Of a DNA stretch of 64,000 nt, positions 62,532-64,000 are shown one piece after another. Made by a program: the position numbers and the translations under genes. This stretch comes from Phytophthora colocasiae. Taxonomy: Eukaryota; Oomycota; Peronosporomycetes; Peronosporales; Peronosporaceae. How positions within the stretch are numbered: the first letter of the stretch is position 1; every line of letters starts with the position of its first letter. The notes under the pieces were generated by a model. The model made no database searches. It had not been told where the DNA came from and saw only the letters and a list, made by a program, of their open reading frames with translations. The stretch covers positions 620,001 to 684,000 of the forward strand of contig JAGKQI010000046.1 in the NCBI GenBank assembly GCA_018806915.1. Reading direction: 5' to 3'.

Positions 62532-62988
62532 GTTCGTGCTTCAGGGAGGATTCAGGAGTATCCACTCATCAGATACATGTACGATCTGTTTACATAGGTC
62601 AGACAACCTACGCAAACACCAAGTGAATGCAGTCGTGATCACTGCGATCGTGATCACCATCGGTGATTCACGGTGAATGTGAATTTCACCGACAGCAAGC
62701 ACCGGTATCAATGCGAGTGGAAGAACCAATCGACTCGCATCACTTTCATTACCCTTCGCTTGAATTTAAAAAAGAAAACTATGAGCACCTTCGTGATGTC
62801 GACACTTGACTTCAATGCAATTTGGTTGAGGTCCAGATGATCATCTGGTCATCAATCATACGCATTGATGCACAGCTTTTCTTCAGTGCATCAATGCGTA
62901 TGATTGATGAACGTTAAAGTGTTTTGTCAAGACATCCCTCTTCATTTGCTAATAGTCCACTTCCCCGTCATCCAAAAAGCTAATTACC
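62532..62988. promoter_or_regulatory. Divergent promoter region with a perfect inverted repeat
   Basis: 457 bp between two divergent starts. It holds the 25-bp inverted repeat at 62849-62910 and GTGATCACTGCGATCGTGATCAC-like palindromic GATC clusters around 62634-62660. The ATG of the plus gene has a good context (TTACCATGGC). Confidence 0.5.
62849..62910. repeat. Perfect 25-bp inverted repeat (hairpin), 12-nt loop
   Basis: Left arm 62849-62873 (TCATCAATCATACGCATTG...) and right arm 62886-62910 are exact reverse complements, with loop AGCTTTTCTTCA. It lies 79 bp before the methyltransferase ATG. It may be a cruciform/operator, a small-RNA hairpin or the core of a tiny inverted-repeat element. 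Confidence 0.9.
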
Positions 62989-63902
62989 ATGGCTGCTGCC
63001 GTCCGAGCTACGCAAACCTGGCAACCGCAAAAGTACCTCAAGTTCCAACAAGAACGGCTTCGACCTGCACTCGATCTACTGGCCCGTGTATCTTCGCTTC
63101 CCAGTGCCGATGAAAATGGCATCGAAATCGTCGATCTTGGAGCTGGAACTGGAAATATGGCCCCTGCTTTCTTGTACGGCACATTACTGCCTTTCGTGTA
63201 CCTTACGGCTAACATCTTACCATATTTTTCCGCAGGAAGCGATGGCCCAACGCCCACGTCACCTTCGTCGACTCAGCCGCATCCATGCTTGAAGTCGCCC
63301 AACGAGAACACAAGGAGAACAAGTTGCTCAACACGCAGCAGTTGGCGTACGTCAAAGGAGACTTCGAAACGTTCACCCCAGGGCACCCAGTGGACCTCAT
63401 TTTCTCCAATGCAGCTTTACAGTGGGCACATGCTGACAAGCACAAAGACATCATGTCCCGTTTGTACTCGTTCCTGAAGCCTGGTGGAGTGTTGGCTTTC
63501 CAAATCCCCGATACTCGTCTCCAACCGAACTACAGTCTCATGCTCGAAGCAGCTTCTGCGTTGGGTCTGAGCGATCGAGTGGCTGATGTCCGTTCGGTGA
63601 CGTGCCAGCATGATCCAGATTTCTACTACGAGTTGTTCAAGACAACTGACAGTGACGTTGAGCTGGACATCTGGGTCACCGTGTACGCCCATATCCTCGA
63701 AGGTGACAACCCCGTTGCAGATTTTACAGGCTCCACTGGTCTTCGTCCATTCATGAAAGCTCTAGATGAGCCCTCGACCGAGGCGACGCAATTCGAGCAG
63801 AAGTACCGCGAGCTCATTGCCAACGCATACCCGAAGCAAAGCGACGGCAGCACCATTTTCAACTTCAAACGCTTCTTCGTCACTGCCACCAAGCCAAAGT
63901 AG
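62989..63902 (+). CDS. Trans-aconitate 2-methyltransferase-like SAM enzyme, two exons, 283 aa
   Basis: Exons 62989-63173 and 63236-63902. The 62-bp intron (GTACGG...TTCCGCAG) splits a Leu codon (TT|G) and joins DLGAGTGNMAPAF to LKRWPNAHVTFVDSAASM. The N-terminus TWQPQKYLKFQQERLRPALD matches the Tam family start. Then come the SAM site VDLGAGTGN, the acidic FVDSAASML, GDFETFTP, LIFSNAALQWAHADKH and LKPGGVLAFQIPD. Tam enzymes esterify trans-aconitate to relieve inhibition of aconitase. The length is near bacterial Tam (252 aa), and the gene probably has a bacterial origin or an ancient shared one. Cytosolic. Confidence 0.88.
63174..63235 (+). other. Intron of the methyltransferase gene
   Basis: 62 bp, GTACGG...CGCAG, T-rich near the acceptor (CATATTTTTCCGCAG). 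Unspliced translation would miss the SAM-domain continuation. Confidence 0.85.
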
Positions 63903-64000
63903 ACGTCGAAAACTCTGGATCAAAAGGTAGCTAGAACCAGAGTGGTCGATCACTTCAGCATGGACGTAGATCGAATTTAATTGGCCGACGACTTCAACTT
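63903..64000. other. 3' flank of the methyltransferase gene
   Basis: 98 bp to the window edge with nothing recognisable. Confidence 0.4.

Noticed and set aside
51086..64000. Secreted RXLR or Crinkler effector genes
   Set aside because: None of the ORFs in this gene-rich part begins with a signal peptide followed by an RxLR-EER or LFLAK motif.
1..64000. tRNA or rRNA genes
   Set aside because: I saw no cloverleaf with A/B boxes and no rRNA signature. The tRNA-Asn-like bases at 33827 are a primer site complement, not a gene.

Overview
The window reads as nuclear DNA of an oomycete, most like Phytophthora. Host genes are compact, introns are absent or very short (62-71 bp, GT...AG), and the gene families (exportin-T, ABCC transporter, MATE, DOT1-like) are dense and GC-moderate. 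They sit beside a large island of nested, decaying transposable elements. Calls come from reading the sequence only; no database search was run.

Left part (1-19339): three head-to-tail relics of one unusual LTR retrotransposon. Its order is LTR - pol (+) - convergent spacer - gag-like coiled-coil gene on the MINUS strand - LTR, so it is ambisense. One copy is nearly complete (8440-19339) with a 1655-residue open Pol frame (RT, two RNase H modules, integrase, chromodomain). A second is cut by the window edge (1-5892) and a third is an internal-deletion remnant (5893-8439). The whole family is strikingly rich in the tetranucleotide GATC.

Middle-left (19340-33400): a degenerate Gly-Leu-Asn-Ala repeat pseudogene, a Myb/DOT1-like histone methyltransferase gene (-), a dead L1-like LINE, and a nest of DNA transposons. 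A pogo-like DDE gene (-) has been split by a hAT element (8-bp TSD, 13-bp TIR) and by a second pogo-like element (TA TSD, 25-bp TIR). Two MULE fragments in opposite orientations follow.

Middle (33420-45464): a minus-strand tyrosine-recombinase (DIRS/PAT/Ngaro-type) retrotransposon with split direct repeats A1 ... B1-A2 ... B2, encoding Gag, an RNase H domain placed before the RT, RT and YR. A young Ty1/Copia element (33577-38425, same-length and apparently identical LTRs, 5-bp TSD) lies between A2 and B2. Then comes a MULE (46284-50924) carrying an internally deleted piggyBac (48638-50830). The other MULE copy supplies its empty insertion site.

Right part (51086-64000): ordinary host genes. 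These are exportin-T (+), an ABCC/MRP transporter (+, one frameshift), a decayed ORF region, a three-exon MATE transporter (-), an MDR-family oxidoreductase (-) and a two-exon trans-aconitate methyltransferase-like gene (+). The last two diverge from a 457-bp intergenic region that holds a perfect 25-bp inverted repeat.
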